Of a DNA stretch of 64,000 nt, positions 33,849-41,977 are shown one piece after another. Each line of letters begins with the position of its first letter. The stretch's first letter is position 1. The position numbers and the translations under genes are program-made. The notes under the pieces are model-generated. The model ran no database searches. It was not told the origin of the DNA and worked only from the letters and a program-made list of their open reading frames with translations. The DNA lies in the NCBI RefSeq assembly GCF_000938255.1, contig NZ_JYMR01000050.1:1-64000 (forward strand), written 5' to 3'. This DNA is from Bradyrhizobium sp. LTSP849. Lineage in GTDB: Bacteria; Pseudomonadota; Alphaproteobacteria; Rhizobiales; Xanthobacteraceae.

Positions 33849-35392
33849 CAGGCCGGTGCGCCGCTAGAGAGGGGCGGGTACAATTGTTTGAAATCGTCAT
33901 GCTTCCGAAGCGCCGCGGGTCTGTAGGGGCCGACGCTGGCGCACTGCGTCACTTCGGCGAGCTCGAAACGCGCCCGGACGGTCGGATGGACCGGTGCGTC
34001 GTGCGTGGCATCGCGGACCTTGGCGGGCCAGTTCATGCCCGCGATGCGGCTCTGCAACCACCGCCATTTCGGAAGTTTCGCCGCGTACGCATCGAGCGTG
34101 TCGCGCATGCCCGCGATCTCGCAGTGCTGCACGCCGTCCGCCGCGGGGTATATGTTGAGTTGCGGTCCGGTGCTGCCGCTGGTCGGCATCTTCTGTCCGT
34201 CGACCATGATCGGTCCGGTCTTGAGCCCGTCCGGCACGGAAGTCGCCTGCTCGCACATCCAGGCGAGCGCGATATCCGAAAGGCGCGACTCGGGCTCCGG
34301 GTAGGATCCCCCGACATCGGAGTGGTTTCCCGCGAACCAGAGCTGGATGAGCCGCGCATGGCCGGGAAAAAGCGGCGCGCCTTCCTCACTGCCGCCCCAG
34401 CCGACCCGGTCGAAATCCAGCCGCGTCTCGTCGATGGCATTGGCCGAACGCGCGAACGCGACATGCCTGCTCAACAGCTTGTCGAAGTTCTCGCCCTTCC
34501 ATTCCGCCACATGCGACTGCGATTGCCCCGGGGTCGGGTAGTCGGTGATCGTCTTCACTTTCGCCTTCTTCTGCCAGCGCCAGAACATGGCTACCGCGAT
34601 CGCCGCGAAAAGAACCTGGAGGGCGAATCCCACGAACATGAAGCCGGTGCCGAAGATCCAGGAAGCGAGCGCCGAAAGAACGACCGCGGGCACGAACCCG
34701 CCGACGAGGCCGGCGACCGCGACACCAGCGGTCAGCCCGGCTTGTATCATGACGCGCCTCATTCCGCTGGCGCCGAGCGCGGCGACGGTGTCGAACACGC
34801 CGATGAAGTAGGGGGCGGCATTCGAATCCGATCCGTCGCCGGACCCGTACTTCACCTGGAATCGGCGCGCGAGCTCGAGCCGTTCGGCTTCATATTCCGC
34901 CCGTGGATGTCCGGCGCCGTGCTCCAGGACGGAGTCGACGGCCTCCCACGCGATGTCGCGGACGTCCTTGCGGAAGCGCATGAGCGGACCGGCGGGCGTC
35001 TTCGTCGGAACGCCGCAGAGCATCAGGAGGTTGGCCAGGCTGCGGACCGTGTAGGATCCCCGGCTGAATCCGAACAGGAAGATCCTGTCGCCGGGCCTGT
35101 AGTGATTGATGATGAACTCGTAGCAGTCGGCGATGTTGCGTTTGATGCCGGCACCCATCACCGACCCGAGCAGCTTCTGTACGAAGCGAACCGGGGCCGT
35201 GAGCGCTGTCGAGCCGATGTCGGTACCGAGACCGGCGTCGTAGAACGCCACCTGCTGGGAAGGATCGATCGGATCGTCGGGATGATCGCGCGAGACGCGG
35301 TACATCTTGTAGATGTTGCTGATGCGCTGTTCGGGACGTGCGCCGCCGTCCTGCCCCGTGCCGTCCGAAAAGACGACGATGTTCTTGGACAT
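33848..35392 (-). CDS. DUF2235 hydrolase (Tle1-like) with internal membrane segments
   Basis: The 514-residue protein belongs to DUF2235, the alpha/beta-hydrolase family that includes type VI phospholipase effectors of the Tle1 group. The opening is NIVVFSDGTGQDGG. The nucleophile Ser110 is in LFGFSRGSYTVRSLAN, the Asp in YFIGVFDTVAALG (201) and the His in FAGNHSDVGGSYPE (about 370). Unusually, residues 216-272 form about two transmembrane helices inside the hydrolase domain (VPAVVLSALASWIF, FMFVGFALQVLFAAIAVAMF). AGGGAG precedes the ATG. As the fifth gene of the E2-E1-JAB operon it is probably a membrane-attacking effector. Confidence 0.85.
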   Translation of the reverse strand: MSKNIVVFSDGTGQDGGARPEQRISNIYKMYRVSRDHPDDPIDPSQQVAFYDAGLGTDIGSTALTAPVRFVQKLLGSVMGAGIKRNIADCYEFIINHYRPGDRIFLFGFSRGSYTVRSLANLLMLCGVPTKTPAGPLMRFRKDVRDIAWEAVDSVLEHGAGHPRAEYEAERLELARRFQVKYGSGDGSDSNAAPYFIGVFDTVAALGASGMRRVMIQAGLTAGVAVAGLVGGFVPAVVLSALASWIFGTGFMFVGFALQVLFAAIAVAMFWRWQKKAKVKTITDYPTPGQSQSHVAEWKGENFDKLLSRHVAFARSANAIDETRLDFDRVGWGGSEEGAPLFPGHARLIQLWFAGNHSDVGGSYPEPESRLSDIALAWMCEQATSVPDGLKTGPIMVDGQKMPTSGSTGPQLNIYPAADGVQHCEIAGMRDTLDAYAAKLPKWRWLQSRIAGMNWPAKVRDATHDAPVHPTVRARFELAEVTQCASVGPYRPAALRKHDDFKQLYPPLSSGAPA

Positions 35393-35401
35393 GATGACTC
35401 C

Positions 35402-36355
35402 CTAGGGACCGTAACGCCTGCGGCCCTGATAGCGCTGCCGCAAAGTGTCGTCGTTGTACGAGAGGATGCGGCCCTTCTTGGAACGGAAATCCATGGTCGA
35501 GGATATTTCCTTCGAATTGCCCTTGAGGTTGACCGCGCGATAGGCGCCCATGTGATCTCCGATCGACTTCACGATGACATCCCCGGTCTTCGTCGTCATC
35601 AGCCTGATGTCCTCTTCGTAGAGCATGTCCCTGATGTCCTGACGCGGATGGTCGTACTGGTTTGCGTAGTTCGACGTGCAGATGGCCAAACGGGGTTCCA
35701 GGCGGGCAAGGAATTTCTTGGTCGTAAAGCCGTTGTCCGCGCCATGATGGGCAAGGATCATCACGTCGGTTTCACTTTTCAGGATCCGCGATCGCCGGAG
35801 GCGCGCGGAGATGTTGGGGGATTCCACGTCGCCCAGACTGAGCACGTTGAAGCTTCCCTTCCGGAAATGCTTCACCGTCGAATTGTTGTTGGGGCAATTG
35901 CCGTCGATGTGCATCGGATTGTAGTAGGTATCTTCGAACGCTTCCGACCCGGCCTTATCGAGCTTGTCGATATAGAGCGGCGTGATGTGTTTGATCGTCG
36001 GAACCCGGTTCGCCTTCGCCTGCGCGTCCTTGTAGGCGGCGATGATCTCGAGGCAGCCTTCGCCATGGTCGGTATAGGGGTCGTACCCCGGACATTCGAT
36101 CCTGAGCGGCCGAACGAGATCAAGCAGTTCCTGCAGTTCGTGCATGTTGCAGTGATCCGCGTCCCAACTCGTGATGTGGAGGCTATTGGCGAACTCGACC
36201 CCGCACCGGCGCATTTCGTATACGAGCGCGACCTTGCTCAATTCGGTAAGCCGCCCTTCGATGACCGTGAAGTGTCCGTCCGCGAAGTAGGAAAACGACG
36301 AACCGGGAACGCCGAGTTGATAGGCGCGGAAACGCGTTACGATGCTTTTCATCAT
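35402..36355 (-). CDS. ComEC-like metallo-beta-lactamase-fold hydrolase 2
   Basis: The 317-residue protein has the ComEC/Rec2-type MBL pattern: ITSWDADHCN (63-70) for the H-x-D-x-D-H motif, LSLGDVES for the central metal Asp and ILAHHGADNGF for the second His pair. In the first motif the usual leading His is a Trp (SWDADH instead of SHxDxDH), so one zinc ligand may be lost. A Cys-containing insert (NCPNNNS) lies in the middle. Its start overlaps the patatin stop (ATGATGA), so translation is coupled. It may process a nucleotide or lipid product, or be a regulatory relative of MBL hydrolase 1. Confidence 0.8.
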   Translation of the reverse strand: MMKSIVTRFRAYQLGVPGSSFSYFADGHFTVIEGRLTELSKVALVYEMRRCGVEFANSLHITSWDADHCNMHELQELLDLVRPLRIECPGYDPYTDHGEGCLEIIAAYKDAQAKANRVPTIKHITPLYIDKLDKAGSEAFEDTYYNPMHIDGNCPNNNSTVKHFRKGSFNVLSLGDVESPNISARLRRSRILKSETDVMILAHHGADNGFTTKKFLARLEPRLAICTSNYANQYDHPRQDIRDMLYEEDIRLMTTKTGDVIVKSIGDHMGAYRAVNLKGNSKEISSTMDFRSKKGRILSYNDDTLRQRYQGRRRYGP

Positions 36356-37533
36356 GCGGTTTCACTCCAACGCAACGATTGCGGAAAAGCGGCCGTGGCA
36401 TAGGTCGTCATCGTCGTATCGGCCGCTTCGAAACCATGTCTCGCAAGCCGGTCGAAGTCGGCCGCACTCAACGACTTCAGGTCCGTGGGATACTCGATGG
36501 CGACCGACGGTTCGGCATCGGGCTGGACACGGTCGTAGAAGCCCAGAGGCCGGGTCTTGTCCGCCTTTACGTCGAGACCCCTGACCGAATTTCCCATTCG
36601 CACCAACACGCCGGCTATTCTTCCGGACGTCAGATCGGCGACGAGCATTCTGCTGCGCAACGACCTGATCTGATCGCTGGCGATGTCGAACAGTCGAGGA
36701 CCGGCCAGATGACCCCGCAAGAGCGCGCCCACCGCGGACCGGCCGGGCGGCTTCAAAGGCCCCGACGCATCGCTGCACACGAGGAAATCGCAGTTGATCA
36801 GTTCGCGTCCCGGCTTGTAGAGCGGTTCAAGCCCGAGATTTTCGTAGGCGCCGCCATCCCAGAGCCGAACAGTCCGCCAAAGCGGCTGCTTCCTGCCCGC
36901 CGTCTTGTTGGTGGCCGGATCCGTCCCCCACCAGCCCTCGGCCGGCAGCGTCAGCGGCATCGCGCCGATCGCGTAAGGAACGGCCGCCGAAGCCGCCGCG
37001 GCAACCGAGAGAGGCACTTCGGGCGAGTAATGCTTCCCAAAGCTCCAATCGCCCATCTCGCGCTTCTGAAACCGCCAGTTCTTGCCGGTCTCGATGCAGG
37101 TCGCGTTGATCATCCAAACCGGGGCATCCGGCAGATCGCAGACGCGTCCGCTGACGCCCCAACGGGTCTCAAGCAACTCGGCCAGAACGACCGCACGTTC
37201 TTTCAGAAGCCTGACGTTCAACCGCCTCAATCCGGCCCAGCCGATGGCGCTGAAACTGAATAGGTCGACGCTCGTCAGCAACGTCCGCAGTGAGGGATAG
37301 ATCTCGTCCGCAAACCGCCTCGACGAGGGCCACCCCATGTCCGCCCGCGAGACAATCGCCGCCATCAACAGACTTCCGCCGGACACAGTCGAGATCGCCG
37401 ACACGGATTCCAGCAGCCTCTCGTCGGCAAGCCGCTTCAGCACGCCCAAATGGAACACGGCCGCCCTGACCCCGCCTCCGGACAGCGCCAATCCTATCCG
37501 TGCTTTCTGAGGCGCGTTCGCGTCGTTGTTCAT
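36352..37533 (-). CDS. Patatin-like phospholipase (CapV-type)
   Basis: The 393-residue protein is a cytosolic patatin. It has the oxyanion loop ALSGGGVRAAVFHLG (residues 17-30), the nucleophile Ser51 in STVSGGSLL and the catalytic Asp226 in LWDGGAYENLG. These are the elements of CapV, the phospholipase effector of CBASS that degrades the inner membrane. No CD-NTase is present here. The start ATG overlaps the stop of the E2-E1-JAB gene (ATGA), so the phospholipase is made together with the conjugation enzyme. Longer upstream frames are overlaps with that gene and not part of the protein. Confidence 0.88.
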   Translation of the reverse strand: MNNDANAPQKARIGLALSGGGVRAAVFHLGVLKRLADERLLESVSAISTVSGGSLLMAAIVSRADMGWPSSRRFADEIYPSLRTLLTSVDLFSFSAIGWAGLRRLNVRLLKERAVVLAELLETRWGVSGRVCDLPDAPVWMINATCIETGKNWRFQKREMGDWSFGKHYSPEVPLSVAAAASAAVPYAIGAMPLTLPAEGWWGTDPATNKTAGRKQPLWRTVRLWDGGAYENLGLEPLYKPGRELINCDFLVCSDASGPLKPPGRSAVGALLRGHLAGPRLFDIASDQIRSLRSRMLVADLTSGRIAGVLVRMGNSVRGLDVKADKTRPLGFYDRVQPDAEPSVAIEYPTDLKSLSAADFDRLARHGFEAADTTMTTYATAAFPQSLRWSETA

Positions 37534-39830
37534 CCGCGGGCTTCCTTCACCAAGACCACGGACACCGGCGCGGCGCCGTCGCTGAGCGAAGCGCAATGGA
37601 CCCGAACCCCGTCGTCGTTGACGATCGCCATCAGCGCCGGCACGCCGTTCATGTCGAGAAGTTCTGCAAGCTCGGCAAGCTGCAACAAATCCTTCGTGCT
37701 CGGGGTGGCCGCAAGGCCGGTGGGGTGCGAATGCCATTCGCCGACGTAGACGAGCTGACCGGCGCTTGCCTCGGTCGTGCGCCCTATGCCGGACCGCAGG
37801 CCGGCGATTCCACGCTCGAACCCCGTTCGATCTCCCTTGCTGTCGGACGGCGCGTCCAGGGCCACGCTGACGTGGATCGACCGCGCTTCCATGTCGAGGA
37901 CGCCCAACAGCACGCCGCCCGTTTCGGACGGAAGCGCCGCCTTCCTCCGTCCGGCCACGAACTCGACGACGCTTTCGGAGAGGGCTACGGACCAATCGGC
38001 GATCGCCAGACGCCGCCATCCGATCGCCGCGCTGCGGATGCAGTCCACCCGTCCCTGCAGTGTCCGCCAGACGACGACTTCGCCTTCCTCGTTCCTGAGC
38101 GCGTTGCCGATCTCGAGGGAGATGGCGGCGGACAGGAGAGCCGCCTGGCTCTCGGACATCCGATTGGTGGCCTGCCTGCACGCGCCGGAATACGCAATGT
38201 TGTGCTGAGAGGCGCGGAGGTGTCCGACGAGGCCGGGTTCTTCGGCGGTCATGGCGTAGTGTTGCGCTTCGAGATCGCGGAGCGACGATGATCGATCGCG
38301 GGGCTCGATCTGCAGCACGGCATCGGTGCCCTCGGAATTGAAGAAGAAGCTGATGCGGCGCGCGGTGTCGGGCGTCGAGGACAGAAATCTTGAAACTGCG
38401 ATCGATGCCGAAGCGTCCATGATGATGTCGGCGCGTCCCAATGCGGTCTGCACCGCCGCTTTCGTCGCTGTGTCCTCGGACAGCACGTCGGCGACCAAGT
38501 ATGCCGCGCGATCGGGAAACCCGAGCGCGGTTTCCAGAAACCTAGCGAAGCCGCCGGCTTTGGAACGGCCTACCTCCATCACCGGCAAGACGTGCCTCGG
38601 AACGTTGTGAGGCAGAAGGTAGTCGCCGTCGATCACGTCCCAGGTGAAGCGTCCCTCGCGCGCGAGATTGGCGGCGACGTGCGATCCCACCGTGCCCGCG
38701 CCGACAAGGGCGACCCGGCGGCTATCCGTCGCCGGCTCGCCGGAAACTAGCGCCGCGAGGTCTCGGTCGAGTCCGTAGTGCACCTCTCCGCAGACGAGTT
38801 TGATCGATGCCGCCGCTCCCGCGTCCGACGGCGTCAGAAGTCGACCGTGAATTCCATCCGGCCCGCGGTCCAGGCAGCCCAGGGCAACGCCGATCTCGGC
38901 CATGGTGGCGGTCGAAAAGAACACTCTGAGTTCGAGGATGCCGATCTCCGCTCCGCCTTCCTTCGCAACGGGAAAGCCCACCAGCAAGCCTAACTGCCAG
39001 CCCAACTGCTCCGGATCCCGCTGTGGCCTCCGTCCAGCGGCGTAGGAATTGGTGACCCACTGGAGAATTCTTTCGCGCAACACGCCCCGCAGATCGATCT
39101 CGCCGAGTTCGTCGGCAAGTTCGCCGAGCGTGCGGGGTGGAAAGCGCAAGGGACCCATGTCGCGTCGGGCCGCGGTCAGGGCGATCAGGGCGATTCCGAA
39201 CCGCTGCCCTGCAAAGGCGACCGAAGGCGACGTCGCCACCAGCACCTCACGAGAGAGTTCGCCGTCCGGTCTGTGCACCGCCAATTCCGTCGGACCGGCG
39301 TGGGCGGCGTCGATGACCTCCCTGCCGACGATGACCACCGGGCCCGGGACCACGAACAGCGGCTCGGGCGCGCGTTGATCTCCATGCAGCTCGTCGCGCG
39401 CCGTCTTCGCCAGCCAGATGTGGATCCGCACCAGAAAATCCGAGGGCGTCCAATTCAGCTTGATTTCCTGCCAGGGACGGTCGTCGATGCAGAGGGACAC
39501 CGGATCCGACCGATGGCCGGGATTGGTATGCGGCACATCGGGAAAGTCGTCGCGGAGGGCGAGAATCACCGGTGCCCGATCCTGTGCCGGGAAGTGCAGC
39601 GCCATCGGCTCGGTCGCCTTCAGCGGATGAACGAAACGCTGTGGCCGGTCGACGTGGACGTTCACGAGAAGTGTTTCATCTCCGGACGCGGAGCGCCGCG
39701 CCTCGACGAAACGATACCCTTGCGTGCCGCCCTCGCACACCAGCCGGGCGACGGCGCGGGCGCGGACAAGAGCGAGGGCTTTCCAGTCCACGGCCTCGCC
39801 GAACATCTGCTGCACCGGACACAACGGCAT
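37530..39830 (-). CDS. Fused E2 - E1 (ThiF) - JAB protein
   Basis: The 766-residue protein joins three ubiquitin-system domains. Residues 1-160 are a bacterial E2-like domain, with VILALRDDFPDVPHTNP and a candidate catalytic Cys near 114 in PVSLCIDDRPW. A linker of about 180 residues follows. The E1/ThiF domain (370-600) has RVALVGAGTVGSHVAANLA, the VIDGDYLLPHNVPRH loop and a candidate Cys near 551 in SGACRQAT. The C-terminal JAB/JAMM protease (620-766) has its Glu in SETGGVLLG and EWHSHPTGLAATPSTKD, a full HxH...S..D site. The E1 would adenylate a C-terminal Gly, pass it to the E2, and the JAB would process or remove it. The overlapping neighbours are an MBL hydrolase and a patatin. Confidence 0.9.
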   Translation of the reverse strand: MPLCPVQQMFGEAVDWKALALVRARAVARLVCEGGTQGYRFVEARRSASGDETLLVNVHVDRPQRFVHPLKATEPMALHFPAQDRAPVILALRDDFPDVPHTNPGHRSDPVSLCIDDRPWQEIKLNWTPSDFLVRIHIWLAKTARDELHGDQRAPEPLFVVPGPVVIVGREVIDAAHAGPTELAVHRPDGELSREVLVATSPSVAFAGQRFGIALIALTAARRDMGPLRFPPRTLGELADELGEIDLRGVLRERILQWVTNSYAAGRRPQRDPEQLGWQLGLLVGFPVAKEGGAEIGILELRVFFSTATMAEIGVALGCLDRGPDGIHGRLLTPSDAGAAASIKLVCGEVHYGLDRDLAALVSGEPATDSRRVALVGAGTVGSHVAANLAREGRFTWDVIDGDYLLPHNVPRHVLPVMEVGRSKAGGFARFLETALGFPDRAAYLVADVLSEDTATKAAVQTALGRADIIMDASASIAVSRFLSSTPDTARRISFFFNSEGTDAVLQIEPRDRSSSLRDLEAQHYAMTAEEPGLVGHLRASQHNIAYSGACRQATNRMSESQAALLSAAISLEIGNALRNEEGEVVVWRTLQGRVDCIRSAAIGWRRLAIADWSVALSESVVEFVAGRRKAALPSETGGVLLGVLDMEARSIHVSVALDAPSDSKGDRTGFERGIAGLRSGIGRTTEASAGQLVYVGEWHSHPTGLAATPSTKDLLQLAELAELLDMNGVPALMAIVNDDGVRVHCASLSDGAAPVSVVLVKEARG

Positions 39831-40963
39831 CAACCGGCCCGCATCGGCCTAGCCGAGGCGTAGTCGACCGGCATCGCGGCCATTGCAACAAAGGATGCAC
39901 CGGCCGCGGTGATGCTGATCTGGCACGCCTTGGGATTGCGCCGCGGCGAGTTCTCCATGGTCACCTCGAACTGGCCGTCGATCGCGCCGGTGACGTCCTG
40001 GTAGTACGCGGCCGCTTGACGGTGCGGCGGCTGGACGTCCCTGTCGCGCTCGGACCCCTTGCCGGGAATCGACTCGCTCGTAGAGACCATGATGCCGTGG
40101 CGCTCGGCCTGATTCTCGCACAACCACCTAACGTCGTCCGTGGGCACGGTCTTGTCCACGCCCTTGTCAGCGCAGTTCAGCGATTTGTAGCTGCAGTGAT
40201 GCGGAATCTTGAAGACGTGCCAGCGAAGCCGGTCCTCGTTGCCGTGGGTCTTCGACGTCTGCACGATGTGGCCCAGCGTCACGTCGTTGACGTCGGAAGC
40301 GAACAGCGCCCTGGTGTCGACGCCCGCCTCGCGGAACACGGCCTGAAACACGACCGCATCTTCGTTGCGTTCCTCGACTTCCCGGTCGTTGAGCCGCCAT
40401 GCCATCGGGTTGTGGACGAAGATCTCGATGCCGCCGGGGGCGTTCAGGTCGTCGTAGCCCGGCACCAGATTTCCCGCGTCCGTGATCAGATGCATGCGCT
40501 CTTCGAGCCTGATTCCGTTCCGCTTGCAGAAATCGCGGAGACGCTCGGGCCTCGAAAAGACGCGGATGCCCTTTCCCTGGATGAAGCGGTGTCTGGCCTC
40601 CTGGCGAATGATCTGCGCGTCGTCGGTGCTCCCCTCCTCGGTGAGCGCGGCGGCAGGCACCCAAAGGTCATTCATCTTGATCCGGCCTTCGCCTTGCCGC
40701 GAGGCGAAGCGCTCGAAATGAAAGAAATCGCCGGCCCGCTTGGTATGGTCTTCGTCGAGGTGGGTGAACATCACGACGTCGAAGTAGTCCCGCTTCACTG
40801 CCCTGAGGTCGCCGTCGAGGGCCGTCGGCAAGTCGATGCAGGTGTTACCTGCGTCCCCCGGAATACGCATGTCCGCGTAGTCGACCAGGATCTTGCGGCC
40901 GTCCTTCAAGTCGATACGCGTGCAGTCGGCATTGCCGAGCGGAAAGAAAGTCAGGATGGCCAT
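39830..40963 (-). CDS. ComEC-like metallo-beta-lactamase-fold hydrolase 1
   Basis: The 377-residue protein is an intact MBL-fold hydrolase. Its MFTHLDEDHTKRAG (His68, Asp70, Asp72, His73) gives the first metal motif, ALFASDVNDVTLG the central Asp, and FKIPHHCSYKSL the second His pair. The order and spacing resemble the ComEC C-terminal nuclease domain and related soluble hydrolases. It is the first gene of the operon and its stop overlaps the E2-E1-JAB start (TGATG). An MBL-fold protein beside a fused E2-E1-JAB gene is, as far as I know, a recurrent bacterial arrangement. The substrate is unknown; DNA, a cyclic nucleotide or a modified protein are options. Confidence 0.85.
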   Translation of the reverse strand: MAILTFFPLGNADCTRIDLKDGRKILVDYADMRIPGDAGNTCIDLPTALDGDLRAVKRDYFDVVMFTHLDEDHTKRAGDFFHFERFASRQGEGRIKMNDLWVPAAALTEEGSTDDAQIIRQEARHRFIQGKGIRVFSRPERLRDFCKRNGIRLEERMHLITDAGNLVPGYDDLNAPGGIEIFVHNPMAWRLNDREVEERNEDAVVFQAVFREAGVDTRALFASDVNDVTLGHIVQTSKTHGNEDRLRWHVFKIPHHCSYKSLNCADKGVDKTVPTDDVRWLCENQAERHGIMVSTSESIPGKGSERDRDVQPPHRQAAAYYQDVTGAIDGQFEVTMENSPRRNPKACQISITAAGASFVAMAAMPVDYASARPMRAG

Positions 40964-41119
40964 CAGGCGCCCCTCAAGTCGTTTTCGATGGCAAGAACTC
41001 TATCCCGAGTCGGCCCAAGCCAACATCTGTACAATATTAAATTTCGGTAATGTTTTGTATTAAGCACAAAAAGGTTTGCGCCATTGACCGCGGCCTCGAA
41101 TTGCGATTCTGTGCCCGAC
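40964..41119. promoter_or_regulatory. Divergent promoter/operator of the E2-E1-JAB operon
   Basis: The 156 bp between the MBL gene and the XRE regulator contain an AT-rich core at 41030-41070. It holds an imperfect palindrome, ACAATATTA-n6-TAATGTTTTGT, and a further TTGTATTAAGCACAAA element. Such a site between a divergent XRE gene and its operon is the expected operator. The promoters of both operons should lie here. Confidence 0.55.
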
Positions 41120-41452
41120 ATGGCTGATTTGGAGATCTACCGGATTGTCGGCGCGGCGGTAGCGGCACGGAGAAAACACCTTCGCCTGAAGCAGGCCGAA
41201 GTGGCCGACCAGATCGGATTGACCAGGGCGTCGCTCGCCAACATCGAAAGCGGCCGACAGAAACTCATGCTGCATCAGATCTACAGATTGGCCACGGCCC
41301 TGGGAGCCGATTCGATCACCGATCTCGTTCCCGAGAGCTTCTCGTTCGAACAAGCGAGCGGACCGCTCAGGCTTGAGGGCAGCGACATCAGCGACGTGCA
41401 GAAGGCAGAGATCGAGCAGTACGTCAGGCGCAAGGGAGGAGGAAAGACATGA
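41120..41452 (+). CDS. XRE-family transcriptional regulator
   Basis: The 110-residue protein has a Cro/CI-type HTH at residues 8-65 (VAARRKHLRLKQAEVADQIG, TRASLANIESGRQKL) and a short C-terminal extension ending VRRKGGGKT. It is encoded divergently from the E2-E1-JAB operon and overlaps the ImmA/IrrE gene (ATGA). XRE plus ImmA/IrrE is a known switch: the repressor is cleaved or released when the protease is activated, as in ICEBs1. It is likely to repress both operons. The ATG at 41120 is chosen because homology begins there; a TTG at 41084 is the alternative. Confidence 0.85.
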   Translation: MADLEIYRIVGAAVAARRKHLRLKQAEVADQIGLTRASLANIESGRQKLMLHQIYRLATALGADSITDLVPESFSFEQASGPLRLEGSDISDVQKAEIEQYVRRKGGGKT

Positions 41453-41964
41453 GCGAGCACGCTGCCCGGGAGCAGGCGCGCGTCCTTGTCGAGAAGCTGG
41501 GGGTCAAAGCACCGCCGGTACCGGTGGAGAGACTGGCGAAGGCGCTTGGCGTCAGGATCGAATACAATCCTTTCGACGACGAATTGTCGGGAATGGCCTT
41601 CCTACGCGAGGGCAAACCGGTCATCGGAGTCAACGCGAACCATCATCCTAACCGGCAGAGATTCACGATCGCGCACGAACTCGGCCACATCGTGCTTCAC
41701 CGCTCCAGGCTGGACGCGGCGGTTCTCGTCGACAAGAAGAGCAAGCACTTCATCCCCCGTGACCAGATTTCCGCCGAGGGCACCGATCCGGTCGAGGTGC
41801 AGGCGAACGCATTCGCGTCCGAACTTCTAATGCCGGCCAAGTGGGTCCGACAGGCGCTGTCCGAATCCACCCGCGACCTGCACGACGACGAGTACCTCAT
41901 AGCGCTCGCGAAGCGATTCCGGGTCAGTCTCGCCGCCTTCCAATTCAGGCTGGAAAAGATCTAG
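41449..41964 (+). CDS. ImmA/IrrE-family metallopeptidase
   Basis: The 171-residue protein has the zinc motif FTIAHELGHIVLH (HExxH near residue 77) and the downstream EVQANAFASELLMPAKWV helix, whose Glu is the third ligand. This is the classic ImmA/IrrE pattern. Such proteases cleave or inactivate a partner XRE regulator after DNA damage or phage cues. The gene overlaps the XRE gene by 4 bp (ATGA) and precedes the exonuclease gene by 13 bp. It probably controls induction of the neighbouring operon. Confidence 0.92.
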   Translation: MSEHAAREQARVLVEKLGVKAPPVPVERLAKALGVRIEYNPFDDELSGMAFLREGKPVIGVNANHHPNRQRFTIAHELGHIVLHRSRLDAAVLVDKKSKHFIPRDQISAEGTDPVEVQANAFASELLMPAKWVRQALSESTRDLHDDEYLIALAKRFRVSLAAFQFRLEKI

Positions 41965-41977
41965 TCGGAGACTTCCG

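Noticed and set aside
33884..36403. An 839-codon plus-strand frame
   Set aside because: It is antisense to the DUF2235 and MBL genes. Length alone comes from the high GC content.
36352..40963. Simple type II CBASS
   Set aside because: Patatin, E1/E2 and JAB functions are present but I found no CD-NTase (no GS...D-x-D nucleotidyltransferase motif) in the window, and the enzyme is a single fusion with an MBL partner.
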